Shown here piece after piece: positions 1 to 8,102 of a stretch of 64,000 bases of DNA. The notes beneath the pieces were generated by a model that saw only the letters and a program-made list of their open reading frames with translations, did no database searches and was not told the DNA's origin. Source of the stretch: Rhizobium leguminosarum bv. trifolii WSM2297 (GTDB lineage Bacteria; Pseudomonadota; Alphaproteobacteria; Rhizobiales; Rhizobiaceae); NCBI RefSeq assembly GCF_000271845.1, contig NZ_JH719395.1:2697624-2761623 (forward strand), written 5' to 3'. The position numbers were made by a program, and so were the translations under genes. Position 1 is the stretch's first letter, and every line of letters starts with the position of its first letter.

Positions 1-256
1 GTCCGTCTGCAAGCGGCGTGCTTGCGCTCACCATTCCGCGCTGGACGCGGGAGAACATGTCGATGGCCTCACCGGCACCGGCAATCACCTCACCGCGGCG
101 AAACTTTCGGACACTCGAACGGGAAAACGGGAACTCATGATCCAAATCCCCCGGGCCGCCGTAAACAATAGCTGCAGGACCGCAAGTAACCGCGTCGCCT
201 TTTAGCGCCGCGTTTCCTCTAGTTCTGTCGCCCCTGATGTTAGTCGCCCCATCCAT
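1..256 (-). CDS. Crp/Fnr-family transcriptional regulator, N-terminal part (runs off window)
   Basis: The reading frame opens with ATG at 256 and stays open to the window edge, giving 85 residues; the C-terminus lies outside. GGAG sits about 8 bases before the ATG, which fixes the start. After a variable 45-residue leader, the stretch RKFRRGEVIAGAGEAIDMF followed by VQRGMVSASTPLADG has the spacing of the cyclic-nucleotide-binding-fold beta roll of FixK/FNR/Crp proteins. The helix-turn-helix would lie beyond the edge. The gene is divergent from the exoY-like gene across an AT-rich spacer containing a Crp-type palindrome, so it may act on that spacer. The effector cannot be told from this fragment. 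Confidence 0.72.
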   Translation of the reverse strand, partial: MDGATNIRGDRTRGNAALKGDAVTCGPAAIVYGGPGDLDHEFPFSRSSVRKFRRGEVIAGAGEAIDMFSRVQRGMVSASTPLADG

Positions 257-580
257 AGGCGTAACTCCACACAGACTAATTAATTTATTGTCGTCAGACG
301 CATTCGTAATTGGTTAAATTATAAAGTCAAATAATAATAAAACAAAAATACTATGCTGAAACAATACATATTTATGACGAATCCTCACATTTATATATCA
401 TAAAATTCGTATTGAATTCTGCTGGATTCATCCCGAGTGCGGACCGCACGATGACTTTATACAATTTATGACAAATATACGCCGAGAAAAAATCTCTCGA
501 GACAAAAGAGAAACATTGTTACTGTAAATATATATTGATAACAATTTAGTTAAGTAAAAATTTACGCAGAATAATTACAG

Positions 581-623
581 TTATTCACAAACATTTCTTC
601 GAATAATAAATAATTTATTCACA
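581..623 (+). promoter_or_regulatory. Two DnaA-box-like 9-mers
   Basis: TTATTCACA occurs at 581-589 and again at 615-623, both on the plus strand with starts 34 bases apart, about three helical turns. Both match TTATNCACA exactly. They lie in AT-rich DNA directly before a Crp-type site. Two boxes are too few for a typical origin, so a DnaA-influenced promoter or chance in AT-rich sequence are both possible. Confidence 0.35.
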
Positions 624-624
624 A

Positions 625-642
625 CTGTGACCTCGGTCACAG
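625..642. promoter_or_regulatory. Crp-type operator palindrome
   Basis: CTGTGACCTCGGTCACAG has 8-base arms around a 2-base centre and contains TGTGA-N6-TCACA, the full Crp half-site pair with correct spacing. It ends 82 bases before the ATG of the exoY-like gene and lies 369 bases from the start of the divergent Crp/Fnr-type gene. This predicts control of the sugar transferase by a Crp-like protein; which one is not shown. Confidence 0.6.
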
Positions 643-723
643 ACATCACACTTGCATTAAAACAAGCTTTGACTGTGATTTCTGGGATTCGCCCTACGGA
701 GACGCGGATGGCGGGAAAAAATC

Positions 724-1362
724 ATGGCATCAACCCCCGAGCCTTGGCGGGATGTCGCCGGGGCGCGACAGGAGAGACGTCAATTGAATTCGTCACAATC
801 CCATACGATCAGCAGAATTCTGAAGCGCCAATTGGACATCATCATTGCGGCAAGTGTTTTATTCCTTTTATCGCCGTTCCTTCTTTCGGTAGCCGTCATC
901 ATCACGCTAGGTGATGGGGGGCCGATTTTCAATTCCCATCGTCGGATCGGTTACAAGGGCAAGGAGTTTGGCTGCCTCCAATTCCGGACGACAAGAGCCG
1001 ACGCAACGGCGATCGCGCATGTCACCGTCGTCGGCGATATCGTCAGACGATCGAGCCTCGACGAACTTCCGCAATTGATCAACGTATTGCTCGGCCAAAT
1101 GAGCCTCGTCGGTCCCCGCGCCATCACCAAAGAAGAACTGCCGCGTTACGGTGAACATGCCTATGCCTATATGGCTGTCCGTCCGGGGTTGACCGGTTAT
1201 TGGCGAACCGGCGGGGGCGGCGACCTCCGCTACCAAAACAGAGTTTCGGTCGACGTCGAGTATTTGTGCAAATGGACACTCGCCTTGGATTTCGTGATCA
1301 TGGCAAAAACACTCTCGGCCCTGCTTTCCCGGCAGGCCTTGCTGCCCAGGCAAGACTCCTAG
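724..1362 (+). CDS. ExoY-like undecaprenyl-phosphate sugar transferase (shortened)
   Basis: The 212-residue protein belongs to the bacterial sugar transferase family that links the first sugar-1-phosphate to the lipid carrier in exopolysaccharide synthesis. A membrane helix lies around residues 38-60 (DIIIAASVLFLLSPFLL). The family core follows: a shortened FRTTRADAT segment, the catalytic Asp-Glu in RRSSLDELPQL, MSLVGPRAIT, then VRPGLTGYWRTGG and a C-terminal membrane-associated helix. Compared with ExoY as I recall it, about 25-30 residues between the FRT motif and the SLDELPQL motif are missing, yet the catalytic Asp-Glu pair remains. GCGGG precedes the ATG. An ExoX-like gene lies convergently downstream. 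It could be a bona fide short paralogue or a regulatory relative of ExoY/PssA. Confidence 0.8.
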   Translation: MASTPEPWRDVAGARQERRQLNSSQSHTISRILKRQLDIIIAASVLFLLSPFLLSVAVIITLGDGGPIFNSHRRIGYKGKEFGCLQFRTTRADATAIAHVTVVGDIVRRSSLDELPQLINVLLGQMSLVGPRAITKEELPRYGEHAYAYMAVRPGLTGYWRTGGGGDLRYQNRVSVDVEYLCKWTLALDFVIMAKTLSALLSRQALLPRQDS

Positions 1363-1486
1363 AGCATTTCGGCTTGCGCCCTACTGGACGCGAGTCCCGC
1401 TTCATACGTTTGCTGGTATTGATCCTAACGTTCTGACCAAAGCATACTGAGATATACCCGCCAGGCAGCATCCTGCGGCTATGGCT

Positions 1487-1786
1487 CTATCCGTGGGGAC
1501 GCTTGCTGGCCACAGGCGAGCGCTCAGCGATGGCGTTCTTTTTCCGGCGTTTTTGAATGTGCCCCCACGACGAGAAGGCAAAAAGGCCCGCCAGATAGCA
1601 TATTTCCATCAATACAAGCACTTTGAGGCCAGAAGCAAGCGCTTCCGTCAAGGAGGAGCCCTTCAGCACAATCACGGCGCCCAAGGCTGTGACCAGCAGA
1701 AATGCAAAGAAAGCAAAGGCCCAGGCACGAATGGTCGCTCCGGCGGCGATGGAGACGGCAATCACGATGAGCGTGCTCTTCAGCAT
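1487..1786 (-). CDS. ExoX/SyrA-like small membrane protein, putative exopolysaccharide repressor
   Basis: This 99-residue protein has hydrophobic segments at about 3-16, 22-42 and 53-72, then a basic tail (QKRRKKNAIAERSPVASKRPHG). Size, topology and the central LVLMEICYLAGLFAF segment resemble the rhizobial exopolysaccharide production repressors ExoX, PsiA and SyrA, which lower exopolysaccharide output by acting on ExoY-type proteins at the membrane. AGGAG lies 8 bases before the ATG at 1786. It converges with the exoY-like gene 124 bases away, the same gene partnership seen in known exoX-exoY pairs, although those are usually divergent. Sequence similarity in such small proteins is low, so assignment rests on size, topology and context. 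Confidence 0.62.
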   Translation of the reverse strand: MLKSTLIVIAVSIAAGATIRAWAFAFFAFLLVTALGAVIVLKGSSLTEALASGLKVLVLMEICYLAGLFAFSSWGHIQKRRKKNAIAERSPVASKRPHG

Positions 1787-2355
1787 TATTCTGCTCCTCT
1801 CTTCGCACCTCCTTCAAGCCGCCGCCAGCCCTCAATGACGTGACGAAACCCAAAGTCGAAACGAAGTCCGATAAAAGTATTTTATCCATTACCGTTAAAA
1901 TATCGCTAATACCTCGCCAGCAAGTCGACGGAACCACAGGGGCAGAATATTCGACTATTCATCCGACGCCGACACTCCAACACCAAAAGCCAAGCAATTC
2001 GCGGCGTTCACGACCGGAAAGATTGAGATACGGGAGGCTTATACAGCAGCCGGGGAAATGGCTGCGTCGTTCTCTGATTGAACCGACCATCCGCTCGTCA
2101 TTCCTGAAAAAGTGAGTGAGAGCATAGGTTTACGGAACTCATATACGCTCGCCGCATACGGGTCGCGTTGGTCAGGAGGCACCGCTGCCGAGATGTCGGT
2201 GATGATCTCGCAGCAATCCTGCTCCACATCTGGCCTTTCGGAAGGAGCTCGGCAGTTCATCTGCAGCGGCCATGCCATAATGAAACAGGGCTCGCCGCCA
2301 TGGCGAACCCTGCTGATAATAGGCGATGGAGTTGTCAGTCTCGAGATCGACAGGC
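1787..2355. other. Intergenic region without recognisable gene
   Basis: The 569 bases between the ExoX-like gene and the acyltransferase gene hold several short open frames on both strands, none with a family signature or a good ribosome site. Base composition is mixed, with an AT-rich part near 1850-1960. A hairpin near 2286-2312 is best read as the end of the acyltransferase transcript. Nothing else is visible. Confidence 0.5.
2279..2312 (-). terminator. Putative hairpin terminator of the acyltransferase gene
   Basis: On the minus strand, CAGGG-TTCGCC pairs with GGCGAG-CCCTG (11-base arms with one mismatch, 5-base loop) and is followed by TTTCATT. It begins about 44 bases after the stop of the acyltransferase gene. 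The T tract is short, so efficiency is uncertain. Confidence 0.4.
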
Positions 2356-3465
2356 CTATTTCGAGACTGCGGCGGCCAATTGCCGTTTAAAGCCGCGTTG
2401 GAGGCTGAGGTTTTCAAGCCAGGTCACTTGTTTCCTCAATTTCAGCGCGGGCTTTTCGATAAATTTCCACGAGAAAGCGGCAAAGCAGGTAGCAACGATG
2501 CTGCAGACAATGCCATTCAACCACCAATTATGCGCCCAGGGCCCGAGCGCTACAAACGCCTGTTGAATGGGATAGCCGTAGAGGAAGACGCCGTAGGAAT
2601 AGTCGGCCCCATTGAGAATGCCAAGTTTGCGGGGCGAGGTCAGGCCGAGAAAGACCGTGACATAACCCATTGCCGGAATGGCAATGAAATCCCCAAAGGA
2701 CGTGAACCAGTAGGCCCAAAATATGACGGCCACCGAAGCAAGGAAAATTCTCACATTCCAGAGAATCCTGTCCTTGTAGAGATAGAAGGTCACTCCCACG
2801 AGAAACGCACAGATGAGCAGATTGCCCGATGCGGTCGTGGGCATCGTGGCCCACTCACTCTCATGTTTCCAATACCTTGCGATACCGAAGCTGATGATCA
2901 AAACCGGCGTTGCGATAAGGGCGATCACCCTCCGCCTGACCACGCCGAGTAGAAACAGGGCGGCGATCGCGGCATAGCACTCAAGCTCGAAGGGCACTGT
3001 CCAGAGCTGCCCGTTGACCATCGCGGCGTCGGGATTATCCAGGAATACACCGGGGAGATTGAAGTGGATGTGGCCTGTGACATTCAGCAGATAGGTAAAG
3101 AACTGCGGATCGGTGAAATAGTCACGCAGGTCATACTCTGTATAGATCGCTCCGAGTATAAAGGCAGCCAGCAATACCTCCACCGCAAGAGCAGGGTAAA
3201 TCCGGATAAATCGGTTACCGAGAAAGGAGATCAATGTCTTCGACCGTTCAAGACTGCCAGCCACCAGGAATCCGCTCAAGACGAAGAACATCGGCAGCAC
3301 TGATTTGATAACAGGTCGGAAGGGTGACTCCCAGAGAAACAGGTCATCGCCGTATGTAACGCGGGCCGTATGTATCCAAAGCACTGAAAAGGCTAACAGT
3401 AATCGCATATAATCGAATCCTGTCGGTCGCCCCTTCGCGAGATCAAGCTTTTCGCCGAGAAACAT
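2356..3465 (-). CDS. Acyltransferase-3 family integral membrane O-acyltransferase
   Basis: The 369-residue protein has about ten hydrophobic helices and the opening signature of the acyltransferase-3 family: FDYMRLLLAFSVLWIHT, with Arg and His ten residues apart. MFFVLSGFLV and RIYPAL follow at the expected positions. Members move acetyl or succinyl groups from the cytoplasmic side onto exported polysaccharides (ExoZ, OatA, NodX-like). The frame can be extended to a TTG at 3507, but AAGGG lies 6 bases before the ATG at 3465 and the family motif begins soon after, so 3465 was chosen. Nearby exoY- and exoX-like genes suggest a surface polysaccharide as acceptor; the acyl group and sugar are unknown. 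Confidence 0.82.
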   Translation of the reverse strand: MFLGEKLDLAKGRPTGFDYMRLLLAFSVLWIHTARVTYGDDLFLWESPFRPVIKSVLPMFFVLSGFLVAGSLERSKTLISFLGNRFIRIYPALAVEVLLAAFILGAIYTEYDLRDYFTDPQFFTYLLNVTGHIHFNLPGVFLDNPDAAMVNGQLWTVPFELECYAAIAALFLLGVVRRRVIALIATPVLIISFGIARYWKHESEWATMPTTASGNLLICAFLVGVTFYLYKDRILWNVRIFLASVAVIFWAYWFTSFGDFIAIPAMGYVTVFLGLTSPRKLGILNGADYSYGVFLYGYPIQQAFVALGPWAHNWWLNGIVCSIVATCFAAFSWKFIEKPALKLRKQVTWLENLSLQRGFKRQLAAAVSK

Positions 3466-3717
3466 CTGTGGCCCTTTCAGAAGTATTGACTCGATTTGGG
3501 TTGGCAAGCTGTCGCCGCAGAGCGGGCGGCGGCATCTTTGCCGGGTCGGGGCCGCGTGTCAGTGACCAGAGGTACATCAGGAAAAAATTGAACGAGAGCG
3601 CCCCTCTCCCAAAGACCAGGCGACTGACCGTCAGCCCAATGGCCCGCGCTTCGGCAGGCGCCATGCGGCGGTCGGAGTTGGACCAGGCGATCGGGCGGTG
3701 GATTGGATGAGGAAACT

Positions 3718-6036
3718 ATGAAATTTCTGGCCACCCTGTTTTTGATTGTTCTCGCTTTTATCGGATTGGGCCTGATGGGAGGCGGCGCCTTGCTGCTCAG
3801 CCTCGGCGGCTCGCCCTATTACGCGATCGCCGGGCTTGCCTATCTGGCTGCCGCGCTTCTGTTGTGGCGCCGGCAGACGTCGGGCGCTCTCATCGTCCTG
3901 CTTGTCGCCGTTTTCACCCTTCCCTGGGCACTATGGGAGTCGGGTTTCAATTTCTGGGCGCTCTTTGCGCGATTGATGTCCCCCATGGCGCTGGCGGGCT
4001 TTGCGCTTCTCTTTGCGCCGTCGCTTTCGCCAACCGCCAATCGCAAACTCTTCTATGGCGGCACCTTGCTTGCCGCCATCCTTTTCGCTGTCGGTTTCAG
4101 CCTGGCTTTCACGCCGCATGGGTTGATCCGCCCTTCCGCCGAGATCCCCGCCTACGTGACCGCCAAGGGCGACAACACGGCCTCCGACTGGGCGTCCTAT
4201 GGCCGCAGCACGGCCGGAGATCGCTACTCCCCATTCGATCAGATCAACCGCGGCAATGTTGGCAAGCTCGATCTTGCCTGGACCTCTCGCACCGGCAAAA
4301 GCGATGGCGCCGATCAAAACACGCCTCTGCAGATCGGCGATACGGTCTATTCCTGCACGCCGACGGACGTGATCGCAGCGCTTGACGCAGATACGGGCAA
4401 ACCGCGCTGGACCTTCGATCCCAAGGCGGCGGCGCCGTACTGGCAGCGCTGCCGCGGCCTCGGTTACTATAAGATGCCACAGGGGGCCCAATCCATCGAC
4501 GGACTTTGCAATGAGCGTCTGGTGCAGACGACGATCGATGCCCGCCTCCTGGAGATCGACAGCAAGACCGGCGCACCCTGCAAGGAATTCGGAGACAATG
4601 GCACCGTGCAGCTTTCCCAGGGCATGGGTGAAGTCAAGTCAGGTTACTATTTCCAGACATCGGCGCCGCTGATTGCCCGCAATCTGATCGTCATCGGAGG
4701 CTGGGTCATAGACAATCAGGAGGTTGGCGAACCCTCGGGCGTCATCCGCGCCTTCAATGTCGTTACCGGAGAGCTCGAATGGGCATGGGATCTCGGCAAT
4801 CCCGAGATCACCAAACTCCCGCCGGAGGGCCAGACCTATACGCGGGCCACCCCCAACATGTGGACGACGGCGGCATTCGACGACAAGCTCGGCCTCATCT
4901 ATGCACCGCTCGGCAATACCACCCCGGATTATTACGGCGTCAATCGCCCTGATTTCGCCGATCAATACAATGCCACGTTGGTGGCGCTCGATGTCACGAC
5001 GGGACGGGAGAAATGGAAGTTCCAGACCGTGCATCACGATATCTGGGACTATGACCTGCCGGCCCAGCCTGTTCTGATCGACCTGCCCGACGGCAATGGC
5101 TCCACCGTACCGGCCCTTCTGCAGACCACCAAACGCGGGCAGCTTTTCCTGCTCAATCGTCAGACTGGCATACCGCTTGCCGAGGTTCAGGAGAAGCCGG
5201 TGCCGCAGCAAGGCGGCGCCCCGGAGGAGAAACTGTCTCCGACACAGCCCTATTCCGTCGGCATGCCGACCATCGGTGCGGACCGGGTGACGGAGCAGAC
5301 GGCCTGGGGTCTGACGATGTTCGATCAGCTGGCCTGCCGCATCGCCTTTCGAAAGATGCGCTACGACGGCGATTTCACCCCGATCGGCCCGCAATATGCG
5401 ATCCAGCAACCGGGCAACCTTGGGGGCCTCAATTGGGGGAGCGTGTCGGTCGACCTGCCCAACAACCGTGTCTTTATGAACGATATCCGCGTGCCCAGCC
5501 TCTTCGCGCTCATTCCGCGCCAGGACTACATCGATTTTGCCCTGACCACGACCGCACACGGCCCCTCTGCTCCGCAGCGTGGCACGCCCTACGGCATGGC
5601 CACCGAAATGTGGACCTCGAGGCTCCGCGTTCCCTGCACGCAGCCGCCTTTCGGTACCGTCACGGCAGTGGATCTGAACACCCGCAAGATTGCATGGCAG
5701 GTCCCGGCCGGGACCGCCGAACAGCTCGGGCCGTTCAAGATCAAAACCAATCTGCCGATGCCGATGGGCCTGCCGAGTTACGCCGGCACCTCGGCAACCG
5801 CCGGCGGCGTCGTCTTCTTTGCTGGCTTCCAGGACTATTACATCCGCGCTTACGACGCTGAGAACGGTGATGAACTCTGGAAATATCCCCTGCCGGTCGG
5901 CTCGAGCGCCACGCCCATGACCTACGTCTCGCCGAAAACCGGCAAGCAATATGTCGTGATCTCGGTTGGCGGAGCGCCATATTCCAGGGACGACGGCGAT
6001 TACGTGTTCGCCTTTTCTCTGAAAGACGAAGATTAG
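3718..6036 (+). CDS. gcd: Membrane-bound PQQ-dependent glucose dehydrogenase
   Basis: The 772-residue quinoprotein oxidises glucose and related aldoses to the lactone in the periplasm and passes electrons to ubiquinone. Five hydrophobic helices fill residues 1 to about 130. The beta-propeller domain begins at SDWASYGRSTAGDRYSPF, a family landmark (typically W-x-x-Y-G-R). VHHDIWDYDLPAQP contains the Asp region used in catalysis and TTKRGQLFLLNRQTG the conserved Lys region. The length matches the family (about 800). ATG at 3718 is preceded by GAGGA; a TTG five codons upstream is less likely. PQQ biosynthesis genes are not in the window, so the cofactor must come from elsewhere in the genome or the surroundings. 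It stands alone as a transcription unit, with a cyclase gene 57 bases downstream. Confidence 0.95.
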   Translation: MKFLATLFLIVLAFIGLGLMGGGALLLSLGGSPYYAIAGLAYLAAALLLWRRQTSGALIVLLVAVFTLPWALWESGFNFWALFARLMSPMALAGFALLFAPSLSPTANRKLFYGGTLLAAILFAVGFSLAFTPHGLIRPSAEIPAYVTAKGDNTASDWASYGRSTAGDRYSPFDQINRGNVGKLDLAWTSRTGKSDGADQNTPLQIGDTVYSCTPTDVIAALDADTGKPRWTFDPKAAAPYWQRCRGLGYYKMPQGAQSIDGLCNERLVQTTIDARLLEIDSKTGAPCKEFGDNGTVQLSQGMGEVKSGYYFQTSAPLIARNLIVIGGWVIDNQEVGEPSGVIRAFNVVTGELEWAWDLGNPEITKLPPEGQTYTRATPNMWTTAAFDDKLGLIYAPLGNTTPDYYGVNRPDFADQYNATLVALDVTTGREKWKFQTVHHDIWDYDLPAQPVLIDLPDGNGSTVPALLQTTKRGQLFLLNRQTGIPLAEVQEKPVPQQGGAPEEKLSPTQPYSVGMPTIGADRVTEQTAWGLTMFDQLACRIAFRKMRYDGDFTPIGPQYAIQQPGNLGGLNWGSVSVDLPNNRVFMNDIRVPSLFALIPRQDYIDFALTTTAHGPSAPQRGTPYGMATEMWTSRLRVPCTQPPFGTVTAVDLNTRKIAWQVPAGTAEQLGPFKIKTNLPMPMGLPSYAGTSATAGGVVFFAGFQDYYIRAYDAENGDELWKYPLPVGSSATPMTYVSPKTGKQYVVISVGGAPYSRDDGDYVFAFSLKDED

Positions 6037-6093
6037 CGCCGCTGCCGGTCACTCTGTGCTATTTTGGTCCGATGAGGAACTGAGGCTACGAGC

Positions 6094-7890
6094 GTGACGC
6101 GAAAACTGGCGGCGATCCTGGTCGCCGATGTGGTCGGCTACAGCCGCCTCGCCGGTGCGGACGAGGATCGCATTCTGGCGCGGCTGAGAACATTGCGCAG
6201 CGATCTGGTCGATCCGACCATCGCCGTACACAATGGCCGCGTCGTCAAGCGCACCGGAGATGGAAGCCTCATCGAGTTTCGCAGCGTCGTCGACGCCGTG
6301 CGCTGCGCGATCGAGGTGCAGACGGCCATGGTCGAACGCAATATCGGCGTGCCTCCCGAGCACCGCATCGAGTTCCGGGTCGGGATCCATCTGGGCGACG
6401 TGGTCGAGGAGAACGACGGCGACTTGATGGGCGACGGCGTCAACATCGCGTCACGGTTGGAGGGAGTTGCGCAGCCCGGCGCCATCTGCCTCTCCGAAGA
6501 CGCCTACCGCCAGGTAAGAGCGCGGCTTGAATGTGCCGTGACCGATCTCGGCAAAGTCCCTCTCAAGAATATCGCGGAGCCGATGCGGGTCTATCTGCTT
6601 CAGGTCGGAACCGGCTCGCAGCCGGCGCCGGCACGGCAACCGGGAGAGCAGCCCGCGGCGAAACTGCCTTCGGCTGCAGTCGCTGCCGACAAACCCTCCA
6701 TCGCCGTACTGGCTTTCAACAACATGAGCGGCGACGCCGAACAGGAATATTTCTCCGACGGAATCAGCGAGGACATCATCACCGACCTCTCGAAGCTGTC
6801 CGAGTTGCACGTGATCGCCCGCAACTCATCCTTCGTCTACAAGAATGTGACAGCCTCCGTGCCCGAGATGGCCAAGGCGCTCGGTGTCCGCTATGTCCTC
6901 GAAGGCAGCGTGCGCAAGGCCGGCAACCGCGTGCGTGTCACGGCGCAATTGATCGACGCGAGCAATGGCGGACACATCTGGGCCAGCCGGTTCGATCGCG
7001 ACCTTACCGACATCTTTGCCGTTCAGGATGAACTGACCCAGGAGATCGTCACAGCGCTCAAGCTGAACCTCACGCATGGCGACCAGGATCGCTTAGCCCA
7101 GGGGCGCGCAGTCGATGTCCGCGCATATGAGCTTCTATTGCGTGGCCGCGAACAGGCCTCGGCCCATACCCGGACGGGAAATTGTGCCGCCCGTAGCCTG
7201 GCGGCGGATGCGATCGCCATCGATCCCGGCTATGCGGCGGCCCAGGCACTGATTTCCTTCACCCATGTGCTCGACTACATCAACGCTTGGAGCACCGATC
7301 CCGAAGCTTCGCTGCGGATCGGACTGGATCTGGCGCAGCAAGCTGTGGAAATGGCCGAGCAACAGCCCAACGGCCATTTCGCCCTAGGCATGGCCTGCAT
7401 GTGGAACCGCGAACTGGACCGGGCGCGGGCGGAAGTGCTGCGCGGCCTCGCGCTCTCGCCGAATTCCGCCGCACTCCTGATGCTGATGGCCCATATCCAG
7501 ATATTCTCCGGCGATCCCGCAACTGCGCTAGAAACACTCGACGCATCGATGCGGCTTGATCCGCATTATCCCGAGGTGCTGTTCCAATTTCTAGCCGACG
7601 CGCATTTTTCTCTCGGTGACTACGAGCAAGCAATCATCGCGATCGAGCAGCGGCTTCAGCAAAACTCACAGTCGGAAACGGCCTATGCCCTGCTCGCATC
7701 ATGTTACGGCCATCTCGGCCGGAAAGAGGAGGGCCGACAGGCGTGGGAGAAGGCACTCCAGATCAATCCCAATTTCTCCGTCGAGCGGCGCCGCCGCGTC
7801 CTTCCATTCCGCAACCCCGAGGATTTTGACCGCCGCGTTGAGGGACTACGCAAGGCGGGAGTGATGGTCCCGGATGTCCGTCATTGCTAG
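6094..7890 (+). CDS. Class III adenylate cyclase with TolB-like and TPR domains
   Basis: The 598-residue cytosolic protein opens with a class III nucleotide cyclase domain (about 1-170). ILVADVVGYSRL carries the first metal Asp, and HLGDVVEENDGDLMGDGVNIASRLE the remaining catalytic region. A linker rich in Pro/Ala leads to a TolB-N/FlgO-like domain (about 205-330; KPSIAVLAFNNMSGD, EYFSDGISEDIITDLS, RYVLEGSVRKAG). C-terminal tetratricopeptide repeats run from about 340 to 580. This architecture is common in rhizobia, where many cyclases occur per genome. The start is GTG, supported by TGAGG 8 bases upstream. It follows gcd by 57 bases on the same strand and could be co-transcribed. Its cAMP could feed a Crp-type regulator such as the one at 1-256, which is inference. 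Confidence 0.88.
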   Translation: MTRKLAAILVADVVGYSRLAGADEDRILARLRTLRSDLVDPTIAVHNGRVVKRTGDGSLIEFRSVVDAVRCAIEVQTAMVERNIGVPPEHRIEFRVGIHLGDVVEENDGDLMGDGVNIASRLEGVAQPGAICLSEDAYRQVRARLECAVTDLGKVPLKNIAEPMRVYLLQVGTGSQPAPARQPGEQPAAKLPSAAVAADKPSIAVLAFNNMSGDAEQEYFSDGISEDIITDLSKLSELHVIARNSSFVYKNVTASVPEMAKALGVRYVLEGSVRKAGNRVRVTAQLIDASNGGHIWASRFDRDLTDIFAVQDELTQEIVTALKLNLTHGDQDRLAQGRAVDVRAYELLLRGREQASAHTRTGNCAARSLAADAIAIDPGYAAAQALISFTHVLDYINAWSTDPEASLRIGLDLAQQAVEMAEQQPNGHFALGMACMWNRELDRARAEVLRGLALSPNSAALLMLMAHIQIFSGDPATALETLDASMRLDPHYPEVLFQFLADAHFSLGDYEQAIIAIEQRLQQNSQSETAYALLASCYGHLGRKEEGRQAWEKALQINPNFSVERRRRVLPFRNPEDFDRRVEGLRKAGVMVPDVRHC

Positions 7891-8102
7891 CAGAAATTGC
7901 GCTCGAACCGATTGTCGCGGGCTGTTCATGTCGCCAGCGGGTGCCTGGGCGAAAAATTTCTCAGATCACGCCTCCCGACAGGAGGATATGGCCGGCGAGC
8001 ATGATTTCAGCCGCGCGAAGGCTGATGTCATTCTGTGAATGGGCTGACACCATGCACCATCGAGCCGATAGATTATCGCAGCCCGTCGATAGGCCGCAGC
8101 AT
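7891..8102. other. Intergenic spacer between converging genes
   Basis: No gene, repeat or clear terminator was recognised in these 212 bases between the convergent cyclase and DUF808 genes. Confidence 0.4.

Larger units (their letters stand above)
257..723. other. AT-rich divergent control region
   Basis: This 467-base spacer is far richer in A+T than the coding DNA around it and contains no convincing gene on either strand. It carries two 9-mers matching the DnaA-box consensus TTATNCACA (581-589 and 615-623) and a perfect Crp-type palindrome (625-642), both close to the exoY-like gene. It separates the divergent Crp/Fnr gene from the sugar transferase. AT-rich regions of this kind upstream of rhizobial exopolysaccharide genes are often targets of MucR/Ros-type silencers, but no specific site for these was identified. 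Confidence 0.6.

Noticed and set aside
627..914. 95-codon frame overlapping the start of the exoY-like gene
   Set aside because: Starts inside the Crp palindrome without ribosome site and continues out of frame with the transferase.
1840..2115. 91-codon plus-strand frame in the spacer
   Set aside because: No ribosome site, no recognisable domain, low-complexity basic translation.
4639..5949. 436-codon open frame on the minus strand inside gcd
   Set aside because: It is the antisense of a strongly supported quinoprotein gene; GC-rich third positions keep the opposite strand open. No family features in its translation.
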